Origin: an uncultured Bacilli bacterium
Lineage (GTDB): Bacteria; Bacillota_I; Bacilli_A; RFN20; CAG-826
Assembly: GCA_934140155.1 (NCBI GenBank)
Contig: CAKPBC010000004.1
Location: 141,476 to 205,475, forward strand
Direction: 5' to 3'
DNA length: 64,000 bases
Shown here: positions 43,615-53,097 of the stretch, piece after piece
Layout of the letters: each line of letters starts with the position of its first letter
Position numbering within the stretch: the stretch's first letter is position 1
Made by a program: the position numbers and the translations under genes
Notes under the pieces: model-generated
The model's input: the letters and a program-made list of their open reading frames with translations, nothing else
Told to the model about the DNA's origin: nothing
Databases searched by the model: none

Positions 43615-44136
43615 ATGAGCGATTTTTTTAATGAATATCTATCTCCATTAGGAATTATAAAGTTAGAAAGTGATGGGGAATACCTTACTGGTTTATGGTT
43701 TGATAACTCAAAAGATAGTAACAAGCATATGAAAAATAATGAATATAAAGATTTACCAATTTTTGATGAAACAAAAAAGTGGCTAGATATTTATTTTAGT
43801 GGCACAAATCCTAGTTTTACACCAAAATACAAAGTTAAAACTACCGAATTTCAAAAAAATGTCAATGAAATAATGTTTAAAATCCCATACGGCAAAACTA
43901 TTACTTATAATGATATTGCTAAAGAAATTGCTAATGCACGAGGCATTAAAAAAATGTCCGCTCAGGCCGTTGGACACGCTGTCGGAGCTAATCAAATATG
44001 TATTATTATTCCTTGCCACCGTGTAATGGGCGCTAATAACAATGTAACTGGTTATGGCGGAGGAATTCTTAATAAAATCAAACTATTAGAAATAGAAGGC
44101 ATTGATACAAGTGCTTTTGTAATGCCAAGGAAATAA
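43615..44136 (+). CDS. ogt: Methylated-DNA--protein-cysteine methyltransferase
   Basis: 173 residues. The acceptor Cys is in IIIPCHRVMGANN (PCHRV). KIPYGKTITYNDIAKEIAN holds the helix-turn-helix entry and Tyr/Arg of the family. It removes O6-methyl groups from guanine by transfer to itself. Next to tag, so the two alkylation-repair genes form a unit. GGTGGTGA precedes the ATG. Confidence 0.95.
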   Translation: MSDFFNEYLSPLGIIKLESDGEYLTGLWFDNSKDSNKHMKNNEYKDLPIFDETKKWLDIYFSGTNPSFTPKYKVKTTEFQKNVNEIMFKIPYGKTITYNDIAKEIANARGIKKMSAQAVGHAVGANQICIIIPCHRVMGANNNVTGYGGGILNKIKLLEIEGIDTSAFVMPRK

Positions 44137-44141
44137 TTATT

Positions 44142-44684
44142 ATGAATAGATGTAAATGGTGTAATCTAAATAATCCTATATACGTCACTTATCATGATCA
44201 GGAATGGGGATTATTAAATACTGATGAAAGATATTTATTAGAAATGCTTATTTTAGAATCATTTCAAGCCGGTCTATCTTGGGAATGTATCTTAAATAAA
44301 AGAGACTCATTTAAAAAAGCTTATGATAATTTTGATATTAATAAAATTATAAATTATGACCAAGTAAAAATTAATGAATTAATTAATAATAAAGGTATTG
44401 TTAGAAACAAAAGAAAAATAATAGCAAGCATTGAAAACGCCAAAATATTTAAGCAAATACAAAATGAATTTGGGTCTTTCTATCAATATTTATGTACCTT
44501 TACTAATGGCGCTACATATTGTGAAATAGGTTTAACAACAAATGAACTATCCGATAAAATATCTCTTGATTTAATATCTAGAGGTATGAAATTTGTTGGT
44601 AGCACTATTATTTATTCATATTTGCAAGCTGTTGGTATAATTAATTCCCATGAAAAGGAATGCTTCTTATACTATAAAAATTAG
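44142..44684 (+). CDS. tag: 3-methyladenine DNA glycosylase I
   Basis: 180 residues. N-terminal CKWCNLNNPIYVTYHDQEWG carries the zinc cysteines and the YHDxEWG motif. FQAGLSWECILNKRDSFKKA matches the Tag helix-hairpin-helix region, and the final HEKEC supplies the last zinc ligand. It excises 3-methyladenine from alkylated DNA. It starts five bases after ogt. Confidence 0.95.
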   Translation: MNRCKWCNLNNPIYVTYHDQEWGLLNTDERYLLEMLILESFQAGLSWECILNKRDSFKKAYDNFDINKIINYDQVKINELINNKGIVRNKRKIIASIENAKIFKQIQNEFGSFYQYLCTFTNGATYCEIGLTTNELSDKISLDLISRGMKFVGSTIIYSYLQAVGIINSHEKECFLYYKN

Positions 44685-44696
44685 GAGGATGAAACT

Positions 44697-45092
44697 ATGA
44701 ATTTATTACAATTAATTGTTCCGAAAAGTAAGTGTCAATATTTATTAACTTCTACAACTTTAAGACAGGCTTTAGAAAAATTTAAATACCATCGTTACGC
44801 GACAGTGCCTATTCTTGATAGTGAAGGCCGTTTTTTTGGCACTTTATCAGAAGGAGATTTACTTGAACTTATAACTAACAAAGATATATTTAATATTAAA
44901 GAATATGAAAATATAACTATTAAAGATATTAACTTACATCGCAGTTACAAAATGTTAAATATAAATTGCACTTTTGATGAACTAGTGAACTTATCATTAG
45001 ACCAAAGTTTTGTTCCAATCGAAGATGATCGAGGTTTTTTCATTGGAATTATAAAGCGTAAAGAAATAATTGAAAAATTATCGAACAAATAG
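44697..45092 (+). CDS. CBS-domain pair protein (CbpB/YkuL-like)
   Basis: 131 residues, a single CBS pair: LRQALEKFKYHRYATVPILDSEGRFFGTLSEGD and LVNLSLDQSFVPIEDDRGFFIGIIKRKEII (each quoted only in part as YATVPILDSEGRFFGTLSEG and SFVPIEDDRGFFIGIIKRKE). Stand-alone CBS proteins of this size bind adenine nucleotides or c-di-AMP (CbpB). It follows the repair genes by 12 bases with AGGAGG at the start, so probably cotranscribed. The nucleotide bound is not known. Confidence 0.8.
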   Translation: MNLLQLIVPKSKCQYLLTSTTLRQALEKFKYHRYATVPILDSEGRFFGTLSEGDLLELITNKDIFNIKEYENITIKDINLHRSYKMLNINCTFDELVNLSLDQSFVPIEDDRGFFIGIIKRKEIIEKLSNK

Positions 45093-45112
45093 ATTTTTAG
45101 GGGAAATGCTGT

Positions 45113-46471
45113 ATGAATTATATCGTTTATGTCACAAATAATAAAAAATTTGGTGTAAAAAAAGAAGGAGGTAATCGCGCTACTAAAACATTCGACAAGA
45201 AAAGTGATGCACTTAAATATGCTCAAGCACTTGCTAAAAAAAGTGGCGGAAAAGTTATTGATAAAACTTCTTCTTTAGAAACGAAAGTTAATAAAGAAAT
45301 TAAAAAGACAAAACGAAAAGCTAAAAATAAAGTTAAAAAATTTATTATTTCTTTAATAGTATTCCTTATTACAAGCGCAATTGGATATATTAGTTATTAT
45401 TATTTTTATGACGATACTCTCAATGCAAAGAAACAGGCTGTTCTAGGTGTTACTTACGACGATTTGCAATTCCACTTTATGCAATTAGGAAACAATAAAA
45501 ATGGTGACGCCATTTATATTAAAGCAGGTGATATCGATATTTTAATTGATGCAGGCGTAAGTGATACAACAACCATTCGAAAATATATGAATCCTTATAT
45601 AACAGATAACAAATTAGAATACGTAATCGTTACTCATGCAGATTATGATCATATTGCAGGATTTTATGACTCAAGAAATGGGATTTTTAATAAATATAAA
45701 ATAGATACTATTATTGATTTTGCTTATACAACCAAAGAAAATAATGGTAAAACTCCATATAGTAAATATTTGGCTGCACGTAATCACGCCGTTTCTAAAG
45801 GAGCAAAACACTATACCGCTAAAGAGTGTTATAATGAAGAAAATGGTGCCTCTCGAACATATAATTTAACAAATGATATATCATTTGAAATATTATGGAA
45901 CAATTATTATTTTGAAAATACCACCGATAGCGAAAATGATTATTCTGTTATTACAAGGTTTAAATATAAAGAACAATACTTTTTATTTACTGGTGATTTA
46001 GAAAAAGATGGAGAAGCAAAATTTGTTGAACATTATAAAAAAGAAAACTTTCCTAGTGTTGAATTATATAAAGCCGCTCATCATGGTTCTAAAACTTCAT
46101 CTAATGATGATTTCCTAAATCTTATTAATCCGTCTATTAGTGTTGTATCATGTTCAGCAGGTAATCCACAATACACACAAAAATATCTAAACACCTTTCC
46201 AACTCAAGAATATATTAATCGTATCGCTAAACATACTGATCAAGTTTATGTTACTTCATTATATAGTGAAAATGGCGAAAAACCACTAAATGGCAATATC
46301 GTTGTTTCTTCAAATGGAACTAGTGTCGCGGTATCTTGCACTAATAACACAACTAAACTTAAAGATAGTGAATGGTTTAATTCTAATGTTGATATTACTG
46401 AAACAAAAGAACTTCCTGACAAAAATCATAAAAGCGTTGAAACAGTTAAGTGGCGCACTTGGCCAGAATAA
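45113..46471 (+). CDS. DUF2188-TM-ComEC-like metallo-beta-lactamase fold protein
   Basis: 452 residues. The first 50 (MNYIVYVTNNKKFGVKKEGG; SDALKYAQALAKKSGGKVID) match DUF2188. A very basic linker and one membrane helix (about 78-98) follow, then a ComEC/Rec2-like metallo-beta-lactamase domain: DAIYIKAGDIDILIDAG, VTHADYDHIAGF (HxDxDH), FTGDLEKDGE, AAHHGSKTS. The catalytic part should be outside the membrane. Such domains act as nucleases or phosphodiesterases in DNA uptake. The function of this free-standing form is unknown. Confidence 0.8.
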   Translation: MNYIVYVTNNKKFGVKKEGGNRATKTFDKKSDALKYAQALAKKSGGKVIDKTSSLETKVNKEIKKTKRKAKNKVKKFIISLIVFLITSAIGYISYYYFYDDTLNAKKQAVLGVTYDDLQFHFMQLGNNKNGDAIYIKAGDIDILIDAGVSDTTTIRKYMNPYITDNKLEYVIVTHADYDHIAGFYDSRNGIFNKYKIDTIIDFAYTTKENNGKTPYSKYLAARNHAVSKGAKHYTAKECYNEENGASRTYNLTNDISFEILWNNYYFENTTDSENDYSVITRFKYKEQYFLFTGDLEKDGEAKFVEHYKKENFPSVELYKAAHHGSKTSSNDDFLNLINPSISVVSCSAGNPQYTQKYLNTFPTQEYINRIAKHTDQVYVTSLYSENGEKPLNGNIVVSSNGTSVAVSCTNNTTKLKDSEWFNSNVDITETKELPDKNHKSVETVKWRTWPE

Positions 46472-46500
46472 AAGAAGGGTTCAAAGCCCTTCTTTTTATT
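46471..46500. terminator. Terminator between the MBL gene and trkH
   Basis: AAGAAGGG / CCCTTCTT stem with loop TTCAAAG, then TTTATTTT. It lies between convergent genes and probably serves both. Confidence 0.85.
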
Positions 46501-47971
46501 TTGTCTTCCAAGTCCTTGGAACAAATAAAGCAATCATTGGGAATAATTCTAGACGACCTGTGATCATTGTTAAAGAAAGAATAAATTTTGAGAAATTGGA
46601 AAATCCTGCAAAACTACCCATTGGTCCAACAACATTAAGACCAGGTCCAATATTTGATATACAACTTAATGTTGCGGTAAAATTCGTTACTAAATCAAAG
46701 CCATCAAATGAAATAATAAATGTTACAAAGAATAATAAAGCCACATATACAATAATAAAGCTTTCTGCACCTTTAACAACTTCATCATCAACGATTTGTC
46801 CACTATCTTTGATTAATTCAACCTTACGTGGGTTAATCATTGTACGAACTTTTTGTACTATTGATTTAAATAATAAATTAATTCTTGACAATTTTATTCC
46901 TCCACCGGTAGAACCAGCACATGGTCCAGTAAGCATAAGAAGAATAATTACCATTAAGCACACTGGTGGCCAATATAACGAATAATCAGTTGTGGCATAT
47001 CCTGTCGTGGATACAATTGAAGCCACTTGGAATAATGAATGACGGAAACATTCTTCAAAATTATTATATTCTGGTATCTTCTTAACAAATAAAGTAATAG
47101 CAATAAAGAATGTAGATCCTAAAACTAATACAATATAAGTACGTAATTCTTCATTTTTCCAAACTGATTTAAATTTACCAATTAATAAGAGATAAAATAA
47201 TGTAAAATTAACACCAAATAAAATCATAAATATTGATATTACGTATTGTGAGTAAATGCTATAAGAAGCACAACCAGTATTTAAAAGTGCAAATCCCCCA
47301 GTACCTGCTGTTCCTAAAGTAATACATATACTATTAAATAAATCCATTTTTTCATCTCGACCAAAGACTAAAAATAAAAATTCAATTATTGTTAATCCCA
47401 TATATATTAAATACAAGATTCTTGCTGTCGCGGATACTTTTGATACTAATTTACCGACTGATGGTCCTGGTGATTCGGCGCGAAGAATATGCATGTTTGA
47501 TCCTTCTTTATCATCAGGAAGAACTGCTAAAATAAAGACAATAACACCCATTCCACCAATCCAATGGGAGAATGAACGCCAAAATAATATACTATGTGAT
47601 AAAGCTTCAACATTAGTACAAATTGATGCGCCTGTTGTTGTAAAACCCGAAGACATTTCAAAGAATGCATCAAAGAAGTTTGGAATTTCTTTACTAATTA
47701 CTAGCGGTAATGCTCCAACCACTGCTACGATAATCCACGATAATGCAACAATAATAAATGATGCTCGCGGTAATATTTTTTTACTTTTTGGTTTAGGAAT
47801 ATTTAATAATAATCCAACAATGAATGAGCCTAATGCCGTAATAAAGAAAGCAAATAATGTTGTATTCCATGGTTCTTTATAAATTACACCAACTAATAAA
47901 GGAAGAAGTAACAATATAGCTTCTATCTGAAGAACCTTTCCGATAATATTTAAAATATTCTTGTAATTCAT
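46496..47971 (-). CDS. trkH: TrkH/KtrB-family potassium transporter subunit
   Basis: 491 residues with the four-fold M1-P-M2 pattern. The selectivity-filter loops are GFTTTGAS (near residue 110), TAGTGGFA, STTGYAT and NIGPGLN. It imports K+ under control of TrkA, encoded directly upstream with five bases between stop and start. The length and loop set favour TrkH over the shorter KtrB. Confidence 0.92.
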   Translation of the reverse strand: MNYKNILNIIGKVLQIEAILLLLPLLVGVIYKEPWNTTLFAFFITALGSFIVGLLLNIPKPKSKKILPRASFIIVALSWIIVAVVGALPLVISKEIPNFFDAFFEMSSGFTTTGASICTNVEALSHSILFWRSFSHWIGGMGVIVFILAVLPDDKEGSNMHILRAESPGPSVGKLVSKVSATARILYLIYMGLTIIEFLFLVFGRDEKMDLFNSICITLGTAGTGGFALLNTGCASYSIYSQYVISIFMILFGVNFTLFYLLLIGKFKSVWKNEELRTYIVLVLGSTFFIAITLFVKKIPEYNNFEECFRHSLFQVASIVSTTGYATTDYSLYWPPVCLMVIILLMLTGPCAGSTGGGIKLSRINLLFKSIVQKVRTMINPRKVELIKDSGQIVDDEVVKGAESFIIVYVALLFFVTFIISFDGFDLVTNFTATLSCISNIGPGLNVVGPMGSFAGFSNFSKFILSLTMITGRLELFPMIALFVPRTWKTK

Positions 47972-47976
47972 AATAA

Positions 47977-49332
47977 TTATCCTAAGATTTCTACTAAATC
48001 TTCTAAATATGGGTCAGTAGTAATAACAATTACACTATCGCCTAGATGGATTTCTGAATTACCATTAGGAATAATAACTTCATTATCACGAATGATACCA
48101 GCGATTAAAATATTTTTCTTCATTTTTAAATTTTTAAGTGGTTTATCAATTAATTTAGATTTCTTTTTAACTACGAATTCTAATGCTTCAACACGTTGGT
48201 CAACTAATTTATAAAGTGTTTGAATATTAGAACCACGGTTATTAACTTTGGCACGAATATAAGAAATAATTTGATTAGCAATAATTTCACGAGGAGAGAA
48301 TACACTAGCCATACCGATTGTTTCCATCATACTATTTAATGTCGAATTATTTACTTTAGTAATAATCTTTTTGGCATTATGTTTACCCGCAAACATTGAA
48401 ACGATAATGTTTTGTTCATCCATACCAGTAAGAGCTAAAAATGCATCAATTTTTTCAATTCCTTCATCTTCAAGGACAGTCTGATTTGTACCATCGCCTT
48501 CAATAATATCGATTTTAGAGAATCTCTCACTTAAACTTTGACATACATCAGGTTTCTTTTCAATTAATTTAATGTTATATTTATTTCTACTTACTAATTC
48601 GCAAAAATAATACGAAATACGTCCCCCACCGATAATCATAATATTATGTAATCTTTCCATCTTTTTAAATGCTTTTTGGAAAAATGTTAATAAATCTTGG
48701 TGTGCAGCAGCAACGTGAATTTTATCGTTTGCTTTTAAAATAAAGTTACCAACAGGAATAATAACTTCTTTATCTCTTTCAACAGCGCAAACTAATACTT
48801 TTAATTTATATTTATTGGATAACTCAAATAAGCTACATCCATTTAAAATACTATCTGCTTCAACTCGAAGTTCCACTAATTCCATTTTGCCTTTAGCAAA
48901 AACTTCAACTTTTAAAGCATTAGGAAGAGTAAGATTACGTGAAATAAATTTAGCAGCTTCATAATCAGGATTAATAGTCATTGATAAACCTAAGTCATCT
49001 TTCATAAAATCAAGTTGTTTTAGGTATTGAGGATTACGAACACGAGCTATCGTATCAGAAGCGCCTAATTTATGAGCAATAAAACAAGATAATAAATTGA
49101 CTTCATCGCTTGAAGTTACCGCGATTACCAAATCAGCATCTTGAACGCCAGCTTCTTTTTGTATTTCCACACTAGCGCCATTACCAACAATTCCCATAAC
49201 GTCATATGTATCAACCATTTGGCTAACAACACGTGAATCACAGTCAATAATAGTAATGCTATGTCCTTCTTCAGACACGTTTCTAATTATTGATTGACCA
49301 ATTTTACCATTACCGATTACAATAATTTTCAC
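47977..49332 (-). CDS. trkA: TrkA potassium uptake regulatory protein
   Basis: 451 residues: two RCK_N/RCK_C units. Each nucleotide fold starts with a GxGxxG motif (KIIVIGNGKIGQSI; IMIIGGGRISYYF), and IIDCD/ IEGDGTNQ sites follow. The GTG start at 49332 is chosen since AAGGTGA lies at good distance and no ATG fits. It gates the TrkH channel by NAD(H) binding. It is first in the trkA-trkH operon. Confidence 0.93.
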   Translation of the reverse strand: MKIIVIGNGKIGQSIIRNVSEEGHSITIIDCDSRVVSQMVDTYDVMGIVGNGASVEIQKEAGVQDADLVIAVTSSDEVNLLSCFIAHKLGASDTIARVRNPQYLKQLDFMKDDLGLSMTINPDYEAAKFISRNLTLPNALKVEVFAKGKMELVELRVEADSILNGCSLFELSNKYKLKVLVCAVERDKEVIIPVGNFILKANDKIHVAAAHQDLLTFFQKAFKKMERLHNIMIIGGGRISYYFCELVSRNKYNIKLIEKKPDVCQSLSERFSKIDIIEGDGTNQTVLEDEGIEKIDAFLALTGMDEQNIIVSMFAGKHNAKKIITKVNNSTLNSMMETIGMASVFSPREIIANQIISYIRAKVNNRGSNIQTLYKLVDQRVEALEFVVKKKSKLIDKPLKNLKMKKNILIAGIIRDNEVIIPNGNSEIHLGDSVIVITTDPYLEDLVEILG

Positions 49333-49415
49333 GATTTCACCTTCATTCCAAATAACGTATATATCATATCAAATTTCTAACTATTAATCACGAAAAATAT
49401 TTTGAACAAAATTAC

Positions 49416-49562
49416 TTATTTATGTTTATTTTTTTTCTTACACATTGGACAATTTTTAGAAGAACAAGAGCAACTACATTTATCTTCCTTGATATAGAAA
49501 TAAATAGCAAGGGCCAATATTATAATGATTATTCCTAAAATAATCCAAGAAATTAAATTCAT
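49416..49562 (-). CDS. FeoB-associated Cys-rich membrane protein
   Basis: A 48-residue peptide: MNLISWIILGIIIIILALAI as the membrane helix, then YFYIKEDKCSCSC, CPMCK and a Lys tail. The helix plus CxC..CxxC tail is that of the FeoB_associated family, thought to deliver or sense Fe2+. Its ATG directly follows the FeoB stop codon. It is too short to be noticed by size-limited gene finders. Confidence 0.85.
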   Translation of the reverse strand: MNLISWIILGIIIIILALAIYFYIKEDKCSCSCSSKNCPMCKKKNKHK

Positions 49563-51914
49563 TTACATCACCCCAAATAAATGGAATATCAAGCTGAATA
49601 CACCAGCAAAACACCAAGCTATAACTAATTGGAATAACGCTATGCCTAGTGCCCATTTTTGTCCTAATTCTCTACGAATTGATGACAATGCCGCAACACA
49701 AGGAGTGTATAATAAACAGAAAATTAATAAACAAAATCCAGCATAAGGATTAATAGCTTCTGCAATTGCGGCTTCGCTTCCAAAAAGAACAATAAGAGAA
49801 GATACAACGCCTTCCTTAGCAAGAATTCCTGAAATCAAAGAAGTAACAACGCGGTAATCACCAAATCCTAATGGTTTAAATATAATTGCAATTGCGCCAG
49901 AAATAACCGCTAACATACTTTTAGAAGCATCATTAACCATAGTTAACTTAAAATCAAATGTTTGTAAAAACCATATCGCAATTGTAGCAATTAATATCAC
50001 TGTAAAAGCACGTTTTAAAAAATCCTTAACTTTTTCCCATAATAATTGTCCAACATTTTTCATACCCGGCATACGGTAATTTGGTAACTCCATAACAAAT
50101 GGTATAGCCTCACCTTTAAAGACAAATTTCTTTGATAAAAAGGCCACTAAAATACCGATTAAAATACCTAAAACATATAATCCAATTGTCACTACCCAAG
50201 CCCATTTGTCAAAAAATATTACTGATAAAAAACTATATATTGGTAATTTAGCTGAGCAACTCATAAATGGAGTAAGCATAACAGTCATTTTACGGTCACG
50301 ATCAGAAGACAATGTCCTAGTTGCCATAACACCAGGAACCGTACAGCCAAAGCCAATAAGCATTGGAACAATTGATTTACCAGATAAACCAATTTTACGC
50401 AACATTTTATCCATAACAAATGCTACACGTGCCATGTATCCACTATCCTCTAATAAAGATAAAAAGAAGAATAAAACAACAATAATTGGAAGGAATGAAA
50501 CTATGCTACCAACACCTTTAAATAATCCATCTATTACTAAAGATTGAAGTACTGGCTCAACCTCCCATTTAACAAATGCATTAGCAACTACATCACTTAA
50601 TGCTGTTATCCCAGTATCTAGAAGTTTTTGTAAAGCCGCTCCAAATACATTGAATGTCAAAAAGAAAACTAACGCTAAAATCAAAATAAACATCGGAATT
50701 GCTGTATATTTTCCAGTTAAAATCCTATCAATTTTTTGACTACGAATATGTTCTTTAGATTCATGTGGTTTATAAACACATTCATCACAAACCTTTTGAA
50801 TAAAACTATAACGCATATCCGCAATCGCAGCACTACGATCTAAACCACGTTCCTCTTCCATCTGTTTAACAATATGCTCAATCATTTCCAGTTCATTTTG
50901 TGACAAATTTAAACTATCAATGATTAGTTTATCATTTTCAATAACTTTAGTTGCCGCAAAGCGAAGAGGAATGTTGGCTCTTTTGGCGTGATCTTCAATC
51001 AAATACATAATACCATGAATTGCACGATGAACTGCGCCATTATGTTCAGATTCATCACAAAAGTCCATAACTGCCGGTTTTTCTTGATAATAAGCCACAT
51101 GAATTGCGTGTTCGATTAATTCACCAACACCTTCGTTATTTTTAGCCGAGATAGGAACAACTGGTATTCCTAACATTTTTTCCATTTTATTTATGTCAAT
51201 AAATCCACCATTTCCAGTCATTTCATCCATCATATTAAGCGCTAAAGCCATAGGAATATTTAGTTCCATTAGTTGAAGTGTTAAATACAAATTTCGTTCA
51301 ATTGCCGTAGCGTCAGTAATATTAATTATACCTTTGGGATGCTCATTCAAAATAAAATTTCTAGAAACAATTTCTTCATCACTATATGGTGATAAAGAGT
51401 ATATTCCTGGTAAATCAGTAACTAATGTATTTTCATGATTTAGTATAGCGCCACTTTTTTGATCAACAGTAACACCCGGAAAATTACCAACGTGCTGATT
51501 CATACCAGTTAGTTGATTAAACAAGGTGGTTTTTCCACAATTTTGATTACCCACTAATGCGAAAGTAATTTTTTCGTCTTTATCAAGAGGATGTTCATTA
51601 GTATGGTCATGGTATTTACCATATTCACCTAAACCTGGATGCTCCTCTTTAATTGGTTTTTTAGCATCATTTTTTTCAACTTTTTTTATATAAGGTTCTG
51701 TTACTTCAATTTGTTTAGCATCATCAATACGTAATGTTAATTCATATCCATGAATCCTTAATTCCATTGGATCGCCCATTGGGGCTAATTTTTCTAATTT
51801 TAATTCTGTTCCAGGTATAATACCCATATCAAGAAAATGCTGTCTTAAAGAGCCGGTAGCACCAACTGATATAACTTTAGTTGTTTGACCAGGCTTTATC
51901 TCATTAAGTTTCAT
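49563..51914 (-). CDS. feoB: FeoA-FeoB fusion ferrous iron transporter
   Basis: 783 residues. Residues 1-75 are a FeoA SH3-like domain (KPGQTTKVISVGATG; GTELKLEKLAPMGDP; ELTLRIDDAKQIEV). A charged linker with HPGLGEYGKYHDHTNEHP leads to the FeoB G domain: GNQNCGKTTLFNQLTG, DLPGIYSLSPYS, NMMD. About eight to ten membrane helices with the two Gate motifs (GCTVPGVMATR; YTPCVAALS) follow. It imports Fe2+ under anaerobic or acidic conditions. The His-rich linker may bind metal. GGAG precedes the ATG. Confidence 0.93.
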   Translation of the reverse strand: MKLNEIKPGQTTKVISVGATGSLRQHFLDMGIIPGTELKLEKLAPMGDPMELRIHGYELTLRIDDAKQIEVTEPYIKKVEKNDAKKPIKEEHPGLGEYGKYHDHTNEHPLDKDEKITFALVGNQNCGKTTLFNQLTGMNQHVGNFPGVTVDQKSGAILNHENTLVTDLPGIYSLSPYSDEEIVSRNFILNEHPKGIINITDATAIERNLYLTLQLMELNIPMALALNMMDEMTGNGGFIDINKMEKMLGIPVVPISAKNNEGVGELIEHAIHVAYYQEKPAVMDFCDESEHNGAVHRAIHGIMYLIEDHAKRANIPLRFAATKVIENDKLIIDSLNLSQNELEMIEHIVKQMEEERGLDRSAAIADMRYSFIQKVCDECVYKPHESKEHIRSQKIDRILTGKYTAIPMFILILALVFFLTFNVFGAALQKLLDTGITALSDVVANAFVKWEVEPVLQSLVIDGLFKGVGSIVSFLPIIVVLFFFLSLLEDSGYMARVAFVMDKMLRKIGLSGKSIVPMLIGFGCTVPGVMATRTLSSDRDRKMTVMLTPFMSCSAKLPIYSFLSVIFFDKWAWVVTIGLYVLGILIGILVAFLSKKFVFKGEAIPFVMELPNYRMPGMKNVGQLLWEKVKDFLKRAFTVILIATIAIWFLQTFDFKLTMVNDASKSMLAVISGAIAIIFKPLGFGDYRVVTSLISGILAKEGVVSSLIVLFGSEAAIAEAINPYAGFCLLIFCLLYTPCVAALSSIRRELGQKWALGIALFQLVIAWCFAGVFSLIFHLFGVM

Positions 51915-51940
51915 GATAACTCCATCAATCTTAAAAATTT

Positions 51941-51958
51941 ACATTTATAAATAAATGT
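51941..51958. promoter_or_regulatory. 8-bp inverted repeat upstream of the feo gene, candidate metal-regulator site
   Basis: ACATTTATAAATAAATGT is a perfect palindrome (spacer AA), 27-44 bases before the FeoAB start and just downstream of TATAAT-like boxes (51975-51987, minus strand). It does not match the Fur or DtxR consensus sequences I know. An operator role is inferred from position. Confidence 0.45.
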
Positions 51959-52023
51959 ATTCGATTTCTTTTCTATTATACATTATAAAGTTTAACTTGA
52001 ATAGAACTTTCAAAATAATACGC

Positions 52024-52052
52024 AAAAAAGGAAGTCGTGATCGACTTCCTTT
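52024..52052 (-). terminator. Terminator of the GGGtGRT/NifU-like pair
   Basis: AAAGGAAGTCG / CGACTTCCTTT stem with loop TGAT. On the minus strand the tail is TTTTTT. Confidence 0.88.
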
Positions 52053-52077
52053 AGACCTATTAAATTAGTAATTATAA

Positions 52078-53085
52078 TTATTTAGCTGCTAATGTTTGAG
52101 CAACAGAAACTGCAACTGCAACAGTAGCACCAACCATTGGGTTATTACCCATACCGATTAATCCCATCATTTCAACGTGAGCTGGAACAGATGAAGAACC
52201 GGCAAATTGAGCATCAGAGTGCATACGACCCATTGTATCAGTCATACCATATGAAGCAGGACCAGCAGCCATATTATCTGGGTGTAATGTACGTCCTGTA
52301 CCACCACCAGAAGCAACTGAGAAATATTTCTTTCCTAATTCATTGCATTCTTTCTTATATGTACCTGCAACTGGATGTTGGAAACGAGTTGGGTTAGTTG
52401 AGTTACCAGTAATAGAAACATCAACGCCTTCTAAGTGCATAATAGCAACACCTTCACGAACATCATCAGCGCCATAGCAACGAACTGCTAATCTATCAGG
52501 ATTATTGCCATATTTTGTTTCTTTAACGATTTTTACTTTACCTGTGAAATAGTCAAATTCTGTTTCAACATGAGTAAATCCGTTAATTCTTGAGATAATT
52601 TTAGCAGCATCTTTACCTAAACCATTTAAAATAACTCTTAATGGTTCTTTACGAACTTTATTAGCTTTTTTAGCAATACCAATTGCGCCTTCAGCAGCAG
52701 CAAATGATTCGTGTCCTGCTAAGAAAGCGAAACATTTTGTATCTTCAGTTAATAACATAGCACCTAAATTACCATGTCCTAAACCTACTTTACGATCATC
52801 AGCAACTGATCCTGGAATACAGAATGATTGTAAACCAACACCAATCCATCTTGCAGCTTCAGCAGCATCTTTTGCATTATTTTTAATTGCAAGAGCAGCA
52901 CCAACTGTATAAGCCCAGCAAGCATTTTCAAAACAAATTGTTTGAATGTCTTTAACCATTTTATAGACATCTAAGCCTTTGTCTTTACAAATCTTTTCAG
53001 CTTCTTCGATAGAGGCAATACCATTATCGTTTAAGCATTTATTAATTTGGTTAATTCTTCTTTCATAACCTTCAAATAAAGCCAT
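52078..53085 (-). CDS. GGGtGRT-family protein
   Basis: 335 residues carrying the motif that names the family (FSVASGGGTGRTLHPDNMAA) near residue 265. Other conserved parts are FENACWAYTVGAALAIKN and RWIGVGLQSFCIPGS. These proteins are found with NifU-like scaffold proteins in anaerobic Firmicutes and are thought to act in Fe-S or metal chemistry, but the reaction is not established to my knowledge. GGAGG precedes the ATG. It is 12 bases after the scaffold gene. Confidence 0.88.
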   Translation of the reverse strand: MALFEGYERRINQINKCLNDNGIASIEEAEKICKDKGLDVYKMVKDIQTICFENACWAYTVGAALAIKNNAKDAAEAARWIGVGLQSFCIPGSVADDRKVGLGHGNLGAMLLTEDTKCFAFLAGHESFAAAEGAIGIAKKANKVRKEPLRVILNGLGKDAAKIISRINGFTHVETEFDYFTGKVKIVKETKYGNNPDRLAVRCYGADDVREGVAIMHLEGVDVSITGNSTNPTRFQHPVAGTYKKECNELGKKYFSVASGGGTGRTLHPDNMAAGPASYGMTDTMGRMHSDAQFAGSSSVPAHVEMMGLIGMGNNPMVGATVAVAVSVAQTLAAK

Positions 53086-53097
53086 TGTATAATCCTC

